From the NCBI RefSeq assembly GCF_008580665.1, contig NZ_BKDJ01000006.1:111212-175211 (forward strand): DNA of 64,000 nt, written 5' to 3'. The notes under the pieces are model-generated. The model did not search any database. It was not told the origin of the DNA and saw nothing but the letters and a program-made list of their open reading frames with translations. The translations under genes were made by a program, and so were the position numbers. Origin of the DNA: Zafaria cholistanensis (GTDB lineage Bacteria; Actinomycetota; Actinomycetes; Actinomycetales; Micrococcaceae). How positions within the stretch are numbered: the stretch's first letter is position 1; each line of letters starts with the position of its first letter. Shown here in pieces: positions 26,414-34,698 of the stretch.

Positions 26414-27310
26414 TTAGGCGTCGACGCGGCGCAGGCGGGACAGCGGGGCCAGCTCGCCCGGGAAGACGCGCTTGACGCCGTCGCCCAGGGCTTCCTCCAG
26501 GATGCGGATGTCGCGGATCAGCGCCTCGAAGCCCTTCGGCTCCAGCGAGGAGGCCTGGTCCGAGCCCCACATGGTGCGGTCCAGGGTGATGTGGCGCTCC
26601 ACCGTCACCGCGCCCAGGGCGACGGCGGCCAGGGAGATCTGCAGGCCGCGCTCGTGGCCGGAGTAGCCCACCGGCACCTGGTAGCGCTCGCGCAGGGTCT
26701 CGATGGTGCGCAGGTTCGCCTCCTCCGCGGGCAGCGGGTAGGTGGAGGTCGCGTGCATGAGGACCAGCCTATCCGTGCCGAGGGTTTCCACGGCGGTGTC
26801 GATCTGCTCAAGCGTGGACATGCCGGTGGAGAGGATGATCGGCTTGCCGGTCTCGGCGAGCGCCCGCAGCAGGTCCAGGTCGGTGACCGAGGCGGAGGCG
26901 ACCTTGTGGGTCAGCGCTCCCTGGGCCTCCATGAACTCCACGGAGGGCACATCCCACGGGGAAGCGAAGCAGTGCAGGCCCTGGGCGGCCGCGTAGGACA
27001 TCAGCTCCTTGTACTGCTCGGCGCCGAACTCGACGCGGTAGCGGTAGTCCAGGTAGGTCATCTCGCCCCACGGGGTGGAGCGGATCTTGTCCCGCATGTC
27101 CATCGGGGTGGAGATGTCCGGGGTGCGCTTCTGGAACTTGACGGCGTTGGCGCCGGCCGCCGCGGAGACGTCGATCAGCTGCTTGGCGATGTCCATGTCG
27201 CCGTTGTGGTTGATGCCGATCTCGCCGATGACGTAGACGGACTGGCCCGGGCCGACCTTGAAGTCGCCGATGCTGACGGGTGCGATGTCGGTGATGGCTG
27301 CGGTGGTCAT
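26414..27310 (-). CDS. NeuB-family nonulosonic acid synthase, lacking SAF domain
   Basis: A 298-residue TIM-barrel enzyme of the N-acetylneuraminate synthase family, which condenses phosphoenolpyruvate with a six-carbon sugar. Signature pieces are GEIGINHNGD, AVKFQKR, STGMSTLEQ, LMHATSTYPLP and GYSGHERG. Classical NeuB proteins carry a C-terminal SAF (antifreeze-like) domain of about 60 residues; here the protein stops right after the barrel. AAAGGGGCGG precedes ATG 27310. With no epimerase gene nearby and a HAD phosphatase next door, mannose 6-phosphate as substrate (Kdn 9-phosphate synthase) is more likely than ManNAc. Confidence 0.85.
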   Translation of the reverse strand: MTTAAITDIAPVSIGDFKVGPGQSVYVIGEIGINHNGDMDIAKQLIDVSAAAGANAVKFQKRTPDISTPMDMRDKIRSTPWGEMTYLDYRYRVEFGAEQYKELMSYAAAQGLHCFASPWDVPSVEFMEAQGALTHKVASASVTDLDLLRALAETGKPIILSTGMSTLEQIDTAVETLGTDRLVLMHATSTYPLPAEEANLRTIETLRERYQVPVGYSGHERGLQISLAAVALGAVTVERHITLDRTMWGSDQASSLEPKGFEALIRDIRILEEALGDGVKRVFPGELAPLSRLRRVDA

Positions 27311-27326
27311 GCTGACCGCCCCTTTC

Positions 27327-28547
27327 TTAGTGGTGTTCGCCGGCGGTCGCGAGGACGCGCGGCTGTGGTTGTGCGGCGAGGATGCGCTCGCAGGCTTCGC
27401 GGACGGCCCCGTGGCCGCCCTTGGCGGACAGCACCAGTCGTGCCGCCGCGCGCGCTTCGGGCCGTGCGTCGGCGACCGCGAGCGGCCATCCGACGGTGGC
27501 CATGGCGCCGACGTCGTTGACGTCGTTGCCAAGGAAGGCGACCCGCTCCGGGTCCAGGCCCCGGGCGGAAATCCATTCGGCCAGCCGGGAGGCCTTGTCG
27601 TCGATGCCCTGCAGGACCTCGACGCCAAGCTTGCGTCCCCGCGCGGCAACGACCGGGTTCTTCTCCGTGGACAGGATCAGCAGCGGCACGCCGGCCCGGC
27701 GCAGCCGGGCCACGCCCATGCCGTCGCCGCGGTGCACGCGCACGTGCTCGGTCCCGTCCTCGGAGAGCAGGACGGCGTCGTCGGTGTGGACGCCGTCGAA
27801 GTCGGTGACCAGGGCGTCGACGTCGATGCCGGCCCCGCCCGGGGCCGCTTCCTCCCGGCGCGCCGCCAGGGCGGTCACCAGGTCCAGGTCCTCGGGCGAG
27901 TCGATCTCGACCGAGTGCTCCGGCGGGACCACGTGCAGTCGCAGCTGGCCGAAGAAACGGTGCCCGTGCCGGCGGAACCCCTCGGTGCGCAGCGCGTAGA
28001 ACGCGCCGGTTTCGCGGTACTGGGGTTCGCGGTCCTGGCGGCGGGGACGGTGCGCGGCGTCATGCCCGACGGCGGCAACCCGGCCGTCCGGGCCCACGGT
28101 CCACAGGAACGCGTGGCTTTCGGCGACGCTGAAGCACACGTCGGCACCCCCGGCGAGGACCTCCGTGACCGCGGCGTCCAGGTCCGCGGGGTCGATGAAG
28201 GGGGAGGTGCACTGCAGCAGGACCACCACCTCGGGATCCTCGCCCGCCTGGGTGCGGTGCGCGTCCAGGGCGTGCAGGACCGCGGATTCGCTGGTGGCCA
28301 GGTCCCCGGAGAGTTCGGCGGGGCGGTCCACGGCCTGGGCGCCGCAGCGCAGCGCCTCCGCGCGGATTCCCGGGTGGTCGGTGCTGACCACCACATCGGT
28401 TACGGAGGGGGCGCAGAGCGCGGCGTCGACGGCCCGGGCCACCAGCGATCGCCCGGCCACGGGCCGGAGGTTTTTGAGGGGGATTCCCTTGGATCCGCCG
28501 CGGGCTGGAATCACCACGAGGACCCGGGATTTCTTGCTCTTGCTCAC
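27327..28547 (-). CDS. CMP-nonulosonate synthetase fused to HAD phosphatase
   Basis: A 406-residue two-domain protein. Residues about 8-230 are a NeuA-type cytidylyltransferase (VVIPARGGSKGIPLKNL, LLQCTSPF, ETGAFYA, EIDSPEDL). Residues about 245-400 are a KdsC-like HAD phosphatase (VTDFDGVHTDD with its DxD, ILSTEKN, FLGNDVNDVGAM). The pair can remove the 9-phosphate of a nonulosonate and activate it as its CMP form. GTG 28547 is chosen; a TTG at 28553 is possible. No clear ribosome site exists, so the message may be leaderless. It is the first gene of the six-gene cluster. Confidence 0.87.
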   Translation of the reverse strand: MSKSKKSRVLVVIPARGGSKGIPLKNLRPVAGRSLVARAVDAALCAPSVTDVVVSTDHPGIRAEALRCGAQAVDRPAELSGDLATSESAVLHALDAHRTQAGEDPEVVVLLQCTSPFIDPADLDAAVTEVLAGGADVCFSVAESHAFLWTVGPDGRVAAVGHDAAHRPRRQDREPQYRETGAFYALRTEGFRRHGHRFFGQLRLHVVPPEHSVEIDSPEDLDLVTALAARREEAAPGGAGIDVDALVTDFDGVHTDDAVLLSEDGTEHVRVHRGDGMGVARLRRAGVPLLILSTEKNPVVAARGRKLGVEVLQGIDDKASRLAEWISARGLDPERVAFLGNDVNDVGAMATVGWPLAVADARPEARAAARLVLSAKGGHGAVREACERILAAQPQPRVLATAGEHH

Positions 28548-28744
28548 CCCCAAGACGGTACGGAGCAGCTGTTAAGGGGCCGGGAAGGGCGGGTGAACGG
28601 CCGGTGATGGGCCGAAGACGCTTTGGCGTCCCGCACGTCCCGCCGGCGCCGCACGCTCCGAAGGAGCCGGCGCCCGCGGACGGGCGGGTTCCGCCGGGCC
28701 CGGACCCTTCGGTTGGGCGCCCCCCAGCGGATAGGCTCGAACCT

Positions 28745-30367
28745 ATGGAGCCTCATCCCCCCGGGCCGCCGGCGCGCCCGTCCGGCCGGCCGGTGCGCAT
28801 CACCGCGCCCACGCGCAACGACCCGCTGCTGCGCCGGCTGGCGGAAGTGGCCGGGGGGCCGCTGGGCCGCCACGCGGATCCGGGGCGGGTAAACCCCGGA
28901 TTCTGGAGCCTTGAACGGGTGCTGATCGCGATGACCGTCGTCGCGGCGATCCTGGCCGTGCTGGCCAAGAACGCCTGCCGGGTGAACGGCTGGGGCGGCA
29001 CCGGCTCCTTCGCGTGGGGCTGCTATTCGGACTGGCCCTCGCTGTTCACCGGCCGCGGCTTCGCCGGGAACCCGTGGGCGGCTTTCGCTCCCGGCGCCGA
29101 GTTCGAATACCCCGTCCTGATGGGGGCGGTGGCGGGCCTGATCGCCTGGCTCGTCCCGCCGGATGCCGGGAACCGGGCCCTGGTGTTCTTCGATCTCAAC
29201 GTGCTCGCCGTCGTCGGGCTCTGGCTGGCGGCAGTGATCGCGACGGCGCGCAGCGCCGGACGCAGGCCCTGGGATGCGGCCATGGTGGCACTGGCTCCCG
29301 GCATCATCCTGGCCTCCACCATCAACTGGGACATGTGGGCGGTGGCGCTGCTGGCGCTGGCCGTGCTGGCGTGGTCGCGGGACAAGCCGCTGCTTGCCGG
29401 GGTCCTGGTGGGGCTGGGCACCGCCATGAAGCTTTATCCCGTGCTGTTCTTCGGTGCCGTCGCCGTGCTGGCCCTGCGCACCGGGCGCTGGCGCCCGCTG
29501 GCGCTCAGCGGCGCCGGGGCCGCGGGGGCCTGGGGGGCCGTGAACCTGCCGTTCGCGCTGGCGAACTTTGAGGCGTGGGCGTACTTCTTCGAATTCACGC
29601 GGGACCGTGAGGCCGGCTGGTCCTCGCTGTGGAACGCCTGGAACACCCTGGCCGCCGCTCTCCCCGGCGCCCCCCGTTTCGACGCCGCAAGCATCAACGC
29701 AGCCGGGTTCTGGCTTTTCGCCGCAAGCTGCGCGGGCATCGCGGCGCTGGGGCTGCTGGCCCCGCGGCGCCCGCGCTTCGCGCAGCTGCTGTTCCTGGTG
29801 GTCGCCAGCTTCATCCTGTTCAACAAGGTGTACTCGCCGCAGTTCGTGGTGTGGCTGGTGCCGCTGGCCGTGCTTGCCTGGCCGCGCTGGCGGGACTTCC
29901 TGGCCTGGCAGCTGGTGGAGGCCCTGCACTTCTGGGCCATCTGGATGCACCTCTACGCGATCACCGCGGACATCAAGCCCCAGCACACCTTTCCCGAATC
30001 CTTCTACGTCCTGGCCGTCTTTGGACACATGGCCGCGACCGGGTACCTGATGTACCGGGTGGTGCGCAGCATGATGGATCCGGAGCGGGATCCGGTGCGC
30101 CGGGTCGGCCAGGAGGACCCCCAGGCCGGTCCTTTCGCGGGGGCCCCCGACCGGTTCACGCTGCGTTGGCCGCGGGCCTCCGAAGCGGTCCGCGCTGCCC
30201 GCGCCGGCACCGCGCGCGGACGGCGTTTTGCCCAGCCGCCGTTCGATCCCTCCACTGAACCACCCACTGGCCCGCCTGCCGGCCCGAACTCCGCCCCGCC
30301 CGGCCCACCGGCCGCCGGGGCCGGATCCGGCGTTCCGGGCGCGGGGAACGGAGCCCGCAATGGCTGA
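28745..30367 (+). CDS. GT87-type polytopic glycosyltransferase
   Basis: A 540-residue membrane protein with about nine to ten helices after an 80-residue cytoplasmic segment, and a proline-rich C-terminal tail. The sequence around ASTINWDMWAVALLALAVLAW and GTAMKLYPVLFF is characteristic of GT87 polyprenyl-phosphate-mannose mannosyltransferases (DUF2029), and NKVYSPQFVVWLVPL is also typical. These enzymes extend mannans such as lipomannan on the outer membrane face. ATG 28745 lacks a strong ribosome site. It is divergent from the nonulosonate cluster and overlaps the next gene by eight bases. Confidence 0.82.
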   Translation: MEPHPPGPPARPSGRPVRITAPTRNDPLLRRLAEVAGGPLGRHADPGRVNPGFWSLERVLIAMTVVAAILAVLAKNACRVNGWGGTGSFAWGCYSDWPSLFTGRGFAGNPWAAFAPGAEFEYPVLMGAVAGLIAWLVPPDAGNRALVFFDLNVLAVVGLWLAAVIATARSAGRRPWDAAMVALAPGIILASTINWDMWAVALLALAVLAWSRDKPLLAGVLVGLGTAMKLYPVLFFGAVAVLALRTGRWRPLALSGAGAAGAWGAVNLPFALANFEAWAYFFEFTRDREAGWSSLWNAWNTLAAALPGAPRFDAASINAAGFWLFAASCAGIAALGLLAPRRPRFAQLLFLVVASFILFNKVYSPQFVVWLVPLAVLAWPRWRDFLAWQLVEALHFWAIWMHLYAITADIKPQHTFPESFYVLAVFGHMAATGYLMYRVVRSMMDPERDPVRRVGQEDPQAGPFAGAPDRFTLRWPRASEAVRAARAGTARGRRFAQPPFDPSTEPPTGPPAGPNSAPPGPPAAGAGSGVPGAGNGARNG

Positions 30368-31904
30368 TGCCGCCGTCGTCGGATCCGGACCCAACGGCCT
30401 CGCGGCCGCGGTCACCCTGGCCCGGGCCGGGCTGTCGGTACGCGTCTACGAGGCCGAGGACAGCATCGGCGGCGGTTCCCGAACGCTGGAGCTGGGCCTG
30501 CCGGGGCACCGGCACGACATCGGCGCCGCCGTCCACCCCATGGCGCTGGCGTCCCCGTTCTTCCGCGAAATCGGACTGGCCGACCGGGTGGACTTCATAG
30601 TACCGGAGGTCTCCTACGCGCACCCGCTGCCGGACGGGCGAACCGGCCTGGCCTGGCGCGACCTGGAGCGCACGGCCGAGGGGCTGGGTTCTGCCGGGCC
30701 CGCCTATGAGCGGCTGTTTGGACCACTGGTCCGCGCCTACGGCTCCGTCACGGACCTGGTGCTGCACCCGCTGCTGCGGATGCCGCACGGCCTGGACGGA
30801 CTGGGCGCCACCGCCGCGTTCGGTGTGCGGGCGGCCGCACTGTCCGTGCCCGCCCCGGTCCTGAACTCCGCCGCCGGGATGCTGCCGCCGCTTCTGGGAG
30901 GCGCCGGCTGGGGAGGTGCGGGCGGGAAGGATGTGGAGGCGATGGCCGCGCTGCTGGCCGGGGTGCGGGCCCACAACGCCGGCGGGGGTGCCGGGCCCGC
31001 GGCAAACGGAGCCGCCCTGGTGCTCGGCACCGCAGCGCATGCGACCGGCTGGCCGATCCCGCTGGGCGGATCGCAGGCGATCCCCAACGCGCTGGCCATG
31101 GACCTGATAGACCACGGCGGGCGGATCGAAACCGGGCGGCGCGTGGAGCGGATCGCGGACCTGGAGGAGGAGCTGGTGTTCTGCGACACCTCGCCCGAGG
31201 ACCTGGCCCGAATCGCCGGGGCCGTCCTGCCCGAGGGCTACCGGAACCGGCTCCTCGCCACCCGGCGCGGGCCCGGGTCCTGCGTGGTGCACTACGTGCT
31301 GGACGGGCCGGTCCCGTGGCGGGACCCGGACATCGCGCTCGCCGGGACGGTCCACCTGGGCGGCACCGCGGCGGACATCCGGCGGTGGGAGCTGGACCAG
31401 CGCGGCCCGGGAAGCCGGCGCGGCGCCGGAGGTCGGGGCCGCCGGGCCGGGGCCGGATCCGGGCCGGGAATCGGCGGCGGGCACGGCCCCTACGTGATCG
31501 TGTCCCAGCCGAGCCTGTTCGACCCTTCCCGCGCCCCAGCGGGCCACCACGTCCTGTGGGCCTACTGCCACGTTCCGTTCGGCAGCCCCGCCGACATGAC
31601 GGAGGCGATCACAGCCCAACTGGAGGCAGCGGCACCGGGGTTCCGGGACACGGTCGTGCACTCGGAGGCGATGACCGCCCCCGGGTTGCAGGCGCGCAAC
31701 GCGAATCTGGTGGGCGGGGACATCTCCGGGGGCGCCGTGGACCTGGCGGGGATGCTGAGCCGGCCGGTGCTGGCGGCCTCGCCCTGGCGGACCCCGGCGC
31801 GCGGGCTCTACCTGTGTTCCAGCTCCACCCCGCCGGGGCCGGCCGTGCACGGGATGTGCGGGCACCTGGCCGCGCGGACGGCGCTGAAGGACCTCGCCGG
31901 CTGA
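30360..31904 (+). CDS. FAD-dependent oxidoreductase, phytoene-desaturase-like
   Basis: A 514-residue flavoprotein. The dinucleotide-binding start AAVVGSGPNGLAAAVTLARAG (residues 4-24) is followed by VYEAEDSIGGGSRT, as in the carotenoid desaturase/amine oxidase superfamily. LGGSQAIPNAL and a C-terminal YLCSSSTPPGPAVHGMCG complete the FAD site. These actinobacterial proteins are often called NAD(P)/FAD-dependent oxidoreductases and have no known substrate. A Gly/Arg-rich insert near residues 355-378 is probably a loop. It starts inside the last codons of the GT87 gene. Confidence 0.83.
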   Translation: MADAAVVGSGPNGLAAAVTLARAGLSVRVYEAEDSIGGGSRTLELGLPGHRHDIGAAVHPMALASPFFREIGLADRVDFIVPEVSYAHPLPDGRTGLAWRDLERTAEGLGSAGPAYERLFGPLVRAYGSVTDLVLHPLLRMPHGLDGLGATAAFGVRAAALSVPAPVLNSAAGMLPPLLGGAGWGGAGGKDVEAMAALLAGVRAHNAGGGAGPAANGAALVLGTAAHATGWPIPLGGSQAIPNALAMDLIDHGGRIETGRRVERIADLEEELVFCDTSPEDLARIAGAVLPEGYRNRLLATRRGPGSCVVHYVLDGPVPWRDPDIALAGTVHLGGTAADIRRWELDQRGPGSRRGAGGRGRRAGAGSGPGIGGGHGPYVIVSQPSLFDPSRAPAGHHVLWAYCHVPFGSPADMTEAITAQLEAAAPGFRDTVVHSEAMTAPGLQARNANLVGGDISGGAVDLAGMLSRPVLAASPWRTPARGLYLCSSSTPPGPAVHGMCGHLAARTALKDLAG

Positions 31905-31914
31905 GGCGTGGGCC

Positions 31915-32814
31915 CTATCCGATCGTGGCCAGGGCCCGGGGCACGCTCCGGATGCGGACCACGGTGTTGGCGGAGACTGACTTCACTTCGCCGTCCACCT
32001 GGTACGGCATCGGCTTGAGCGCGGTGAATTCGTAGCGGCTGACGCTGGGCTGGTCGCCCAGTCCCTTCGTCGTGGCGCGTGCGGCGAGCAGCAGGATCCG
32101 CCACTTGGGCATGTGGGGGAAGGTGATGACCTCGAACTTCCCGTCGCGGGGCTGCTCGTCGGCCTCGCTGAGCGTGGCGTACTTCGCCATTTCGGGGATG
32201 TTGGCGAAGATCAGGCTGTCGAGCTTGCGGCGCTTCCCGTTCTGCTCCTTGATTTCGAAGGGCTTGAACTTCGAGAAGGTCCGCACCACCGTGACCATTT
32301 CCTTCAGCGAGCCCTTGCTGCCCTTTTCCAGGTCGACCGCCACCACCGGAGTGAGGCCAAAGCCGATGTAGGAGTGCGCATAGGCGCTGCCGGAGCCTTC
32401 CCCGCCCTCCGTCTCGATCCGCAGCAGGTCGATGTGGCGCACCTGGCCCCCGGCGATGGCCTCCTCCAGAGGCTGGGTGCCCACCGTGCGCTGGTGGTCG
32501 TTGGCGTTCCCGGCGGCCATGACCGCGCAGACGGCCTCCCGGTTGCCGCTTTGCATGACCCCGTTGACCACCTCGTTGTAGCCGCCGTCGCCGCTGACCG
32601 ACACAACCAGGACCCGGCCGCCGCCCGCGGCAGCCTCCCGCGCCAGGTCCACGGCGTGGCCGGCATGCTCGGTGGGCTGGAGCCGGATCTCCGCCGGGTA
32701 GGGAAGCAGTTCGCCCAGCCGGTCCCTCAGTTGTTCCGCAAGCTGGGGCGCGTTGCCCGTGCTGTTCGGGTTGAAAATGATGACGATCGATTCGAACCTG
32801 CGTGCAGCATCCAT
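31915..32814 (-). CDS. Diacylglycerol/lipid kinase family protein
   Basis: A 299-residue protein of the DAGK/YegS family, which phosphorylates lipids such as diacylglycerol at the membrane. IIFNPNSTG opens the ATP-cone fold. The usual GGDGT nucleotide motif appears as SGDGGYNEVVNG, a notable change at the first and fifth positions. AAGNANDHQR replaces the usual GTGND element. These changes leave the activity uncertain. It is convergent with the FAD oxidoreductase, with a 10-base gap. Confidence 0.75.
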   Translation of the reverse strand: MDAARRFESIVIIFNPNSTGNAPQLAEQLRDRLGELLPYPAEIRLQPTEHAGHAVDLAREAAAGGGRVLVVSVSGDGGYNEVVNGVMQSGNREAVCAVMAAGNANDHQRTVGTQPLEEAIAGGQVRHIDLLRIETEGGEGSGSAYAHSYIGFGLTPVVAVDLEKGSKGSLKEMVTVVRTFSKFKPFEIKEQNGKRRKLDSLIFANIPEMAKYATLSEADEQPRDGKFEVITFPHMPKWRILLLAARATTKGLGDQPSVSRYEFTALKPMPYQVDGEVKSVSANTVVRIRSVPRALATIG

Positions 32815-32858
32815 GTCGTGATCCTATGGTCTTCGGGCCGCGCGCGTCGCGTGCAGGC

Positions 32859-33278
32859 TCAGTCCTCGGGGCCCGTGCCGGCGTCGAACCGGTCCTCGTA
32901 GATCCGCTGGGCCTCGTCGAGCAGAGCGTCGGAAAGCCGGGCGACCGGGGTGACACCGGTCAGCAGGGGCTCGCAGTCCGGGCCCCGGGCGATGCAGTGC
33001 CCCCTTGCCACCCAGGCGTACCGGTCGGGGTTTTTGTCCTTGAGGTGCTTGTACTGGCAGAGCTGGCGCGCCAGCCAATCCTGCAGGGGGCGGGTCCACC
33101 ACGACTCCGGGCGCAGGGGATTGACGGAAAGCCCCGGAAGTTCGATCCCGCTCTCGGTGTCCAGGCTCCCGCCGTCCCGGTCGGATTCGTAGCCTGCGGA
33201 GTACCTGACATAGAGGTCCGGCTCGCTGCGCACCAGGTCCTCCAGCTCGGCGATGGAGTGCAGGTGGGGAAGTGCCAT
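32859..33278 (-). CDS. DUF6098-like protein
   Basis: A 139-residue soluble protein. It starts with a short helix (SIAELEDLVRS) and contains LYVRYSAGYESD, GIELPGLSVNPL and WWTRPLQDWLARQLCQY, a pattern seen in actinobacterial DUF6098 proteins. The function is unknown. AGTTGGAGGAAACC precedes the ATG. It lies 44 bases upstream of the lipid kinase gene in the same direction and may be co-transcribed. Confidence 0.75.
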   Translation of the reverse strand: MALPHLHSIAELEDLVRSEPDLYVRYSAGYESDRDGGSLDTESGIELPGLSVNPLRPESWWTRPLQDWLARQLCQYKHLKDKNPDRYAWVARGHCIARGPDCEPLLTGVTPVARLSDALLDEAQRIYEDRFDAGTGPED

Positions 33279-33349
33279 CGTGGGTTTCCTCCAACTAGTG
33301 CGGAGCTTTGGGCTCCGCAGTGTATGACGCAGCCGAATTACCGCGCCAT

Positions 33350-33384
33350 CCCGGAGCCGCCCCGCCGCAGTGGGCGGCTCCGGG
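33350..33384. terminator. Hairpin terminator downstream of yihY-like gene
   Basis: CCCGGAGCCGCCC and GGGCGGCTCCGGG pair over 13 bases with a nine-base loop, right after the stop of the minus-strand YihY gene at 33393. A smaller hairpin GCGGAGC-TTTGG-GCTCCGC follows at 33300-33318. Confidence 0.75.
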
Positions 33385-33392
33385 GAGCCCCG

Positions 33393-34451
33393 CTAGGGGT
33401 TCCGGCCTTGCTGTTCGCGCAGCTCCCGGCCTTCCGCGATGTCTTGTTGCTCCTTGTCGTGTTTCTTGTCGCTGGCCTTGGTGTCGCGGGGCGGCAACTG
33501 CAGGTTTTCCTCGGCCCTGATTCCGCCCTGGAGCTGCCGGCCCCGTTCCATTTCGGCATCGAATTCGGCTCCGAAGAGCAGCGAGATGTTCGCGATCCAG
33601 ATCCAGAGCAGCAGCACGATCATGCCGCCAATGGTTCCGTAGGTCTTGTTGTAGTTGCCGAAGTTCGAGACGTAGAAGAAGAATCCCAGCGTCGCCAGGG
33701 CAAGCACGACCAGGGCGATGAGGGCCCCCAAGCTGATCCACCTGAATTTGGGCTGCCGGACGTTGGGGGTCGCGTAGTACAGCACAGCAATCAGGACGAT
33801 GGCAAAGCCCAGCAGGACAGGCCACTTGGCGATGTTCCACACCGCCACAGTGGTCTGTCCCAGGCCCACCGCGTCGCCGATGGCTTGGGCCAGCGGCCCG
33901 GAAACGACCAGGAGGATGGCCATGAGCATCGCGAGCAGGAGCAGCGCGACGGTGACCGCCAGCATGACGGGGCGCAGCTTGTAGAAGGGCCGGCCCTCCT
34001 CGATCTCGTAGATTCGGTTCATGGCCCGGCCAAATGCCCCCACGTATCCCGAGGCGGACCAGATGGCGCCGGCGAGGCCGATGATGAACGTCAGGCCGGC
34101 GCCCGGGGCCGTGGCCAGCTGCTGGATCGGCGGGCGCAGCGTGTCCACGACGTCCGAACTGGCAACGCGTTCAAGGATCTGCAGCAGCAGCTGCGTGGTC
34201 TGCTCGGCCTGGCCAACGATGCCGAGCAGGGACATCATGGCCAGGAGCGCCGGGAACAGGGAGAGGACGCCGAAGAAGGTCAGTGCGGCCGCCAGGTCCG
34301 TGCAGTGGTCCCCGGAGAATTCGCGGATGGTCCGCCTGAGAATGTACTTCCACGAGGGTTTTTCGATCTGGGCGGGCGTGTCCGGCTTCCGGCCGTCCTC
34401 GGGGCCGGGCGTGGTGCGCGTGTCTTGTGAAGAAGAATCACTGCTTGGCAT
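33393..34451 (-). CDS. YihY/virulence factor BrkB family membrane protein
   Basis: A 352-residue protein with a polar N-terminus, six membrane helices (about residues 45-285) and a charged Lys/Glu-rich cytoplasmic tail. FSGDHCTDLAAALTFFGVLSLFPALLAM and SASGYVGAFGRAMNRIYE are signature stretches of the YihY/BrkB family, whose role is unknown despite the old link to ribonuclease BN. CTGGGAGGCTCCC precedes the ATG. It is divergent from the gene at 34699. Confidence 0.88.
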   Translation of the reverse strand: MPSSDSSSQDTRTTPGPEDGRKPDTPAQIEKPSWKYILRRTIREFSGDHCTDLAAALTFFGVLSLFPALLAMMSLLGIVGQAEQTTQLLLQILERVASSDVVDTLRPPIQQLATAPGAGLTFIIGLAGAIWSASGYVGAFGRAMNRIYEIEEGRPFYKLRPVMLAVTVALLLLAMLMAILLVVSGPLAQAIGDAVGLGQTTVAVWNIAKWPVLLGFAIVLIAVLYYATPNVRQPKFRWISLGALIALVVLALATLGFFFYVSNFGNYNKTYGTIGGMIVLLLWIWIANISLLFGAEFDAEMERGRQLQGGIRAEENLQLPPRDTKASDKKHDKEQQDIAEGRELREQQGRNP

Positions 34452-34698
34452 GGGAGCCTCCCAGGGTCGCTCTTGATGGTCCGCGGACCAGTCCTTGGCC
34501 GGTCCGCGCTCGCTGGCACGATTCCCCGCCTAGCGTAGCGGGGATACGGGACATCTCCACCCTGTTGGGGCCCCGAAATGCGGTGGCGGGAGCCGGTACC
34601 CCACACGCCCAGGCCCCCACCAGGGCCCGCTCGTAGTGTGGAAGAAGGCGCGTGGAAGGCGATGACAGAATGACGGCGGGCGGGAAGGAGGACAGGGT

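Noticed and set aside
28720-28760. Sequence resembling a tRNA T-loop (GGTTCGAGCC on the minus strand)
   Set aside because: No matching acceptor, D or anticodon arms could be formed around it.
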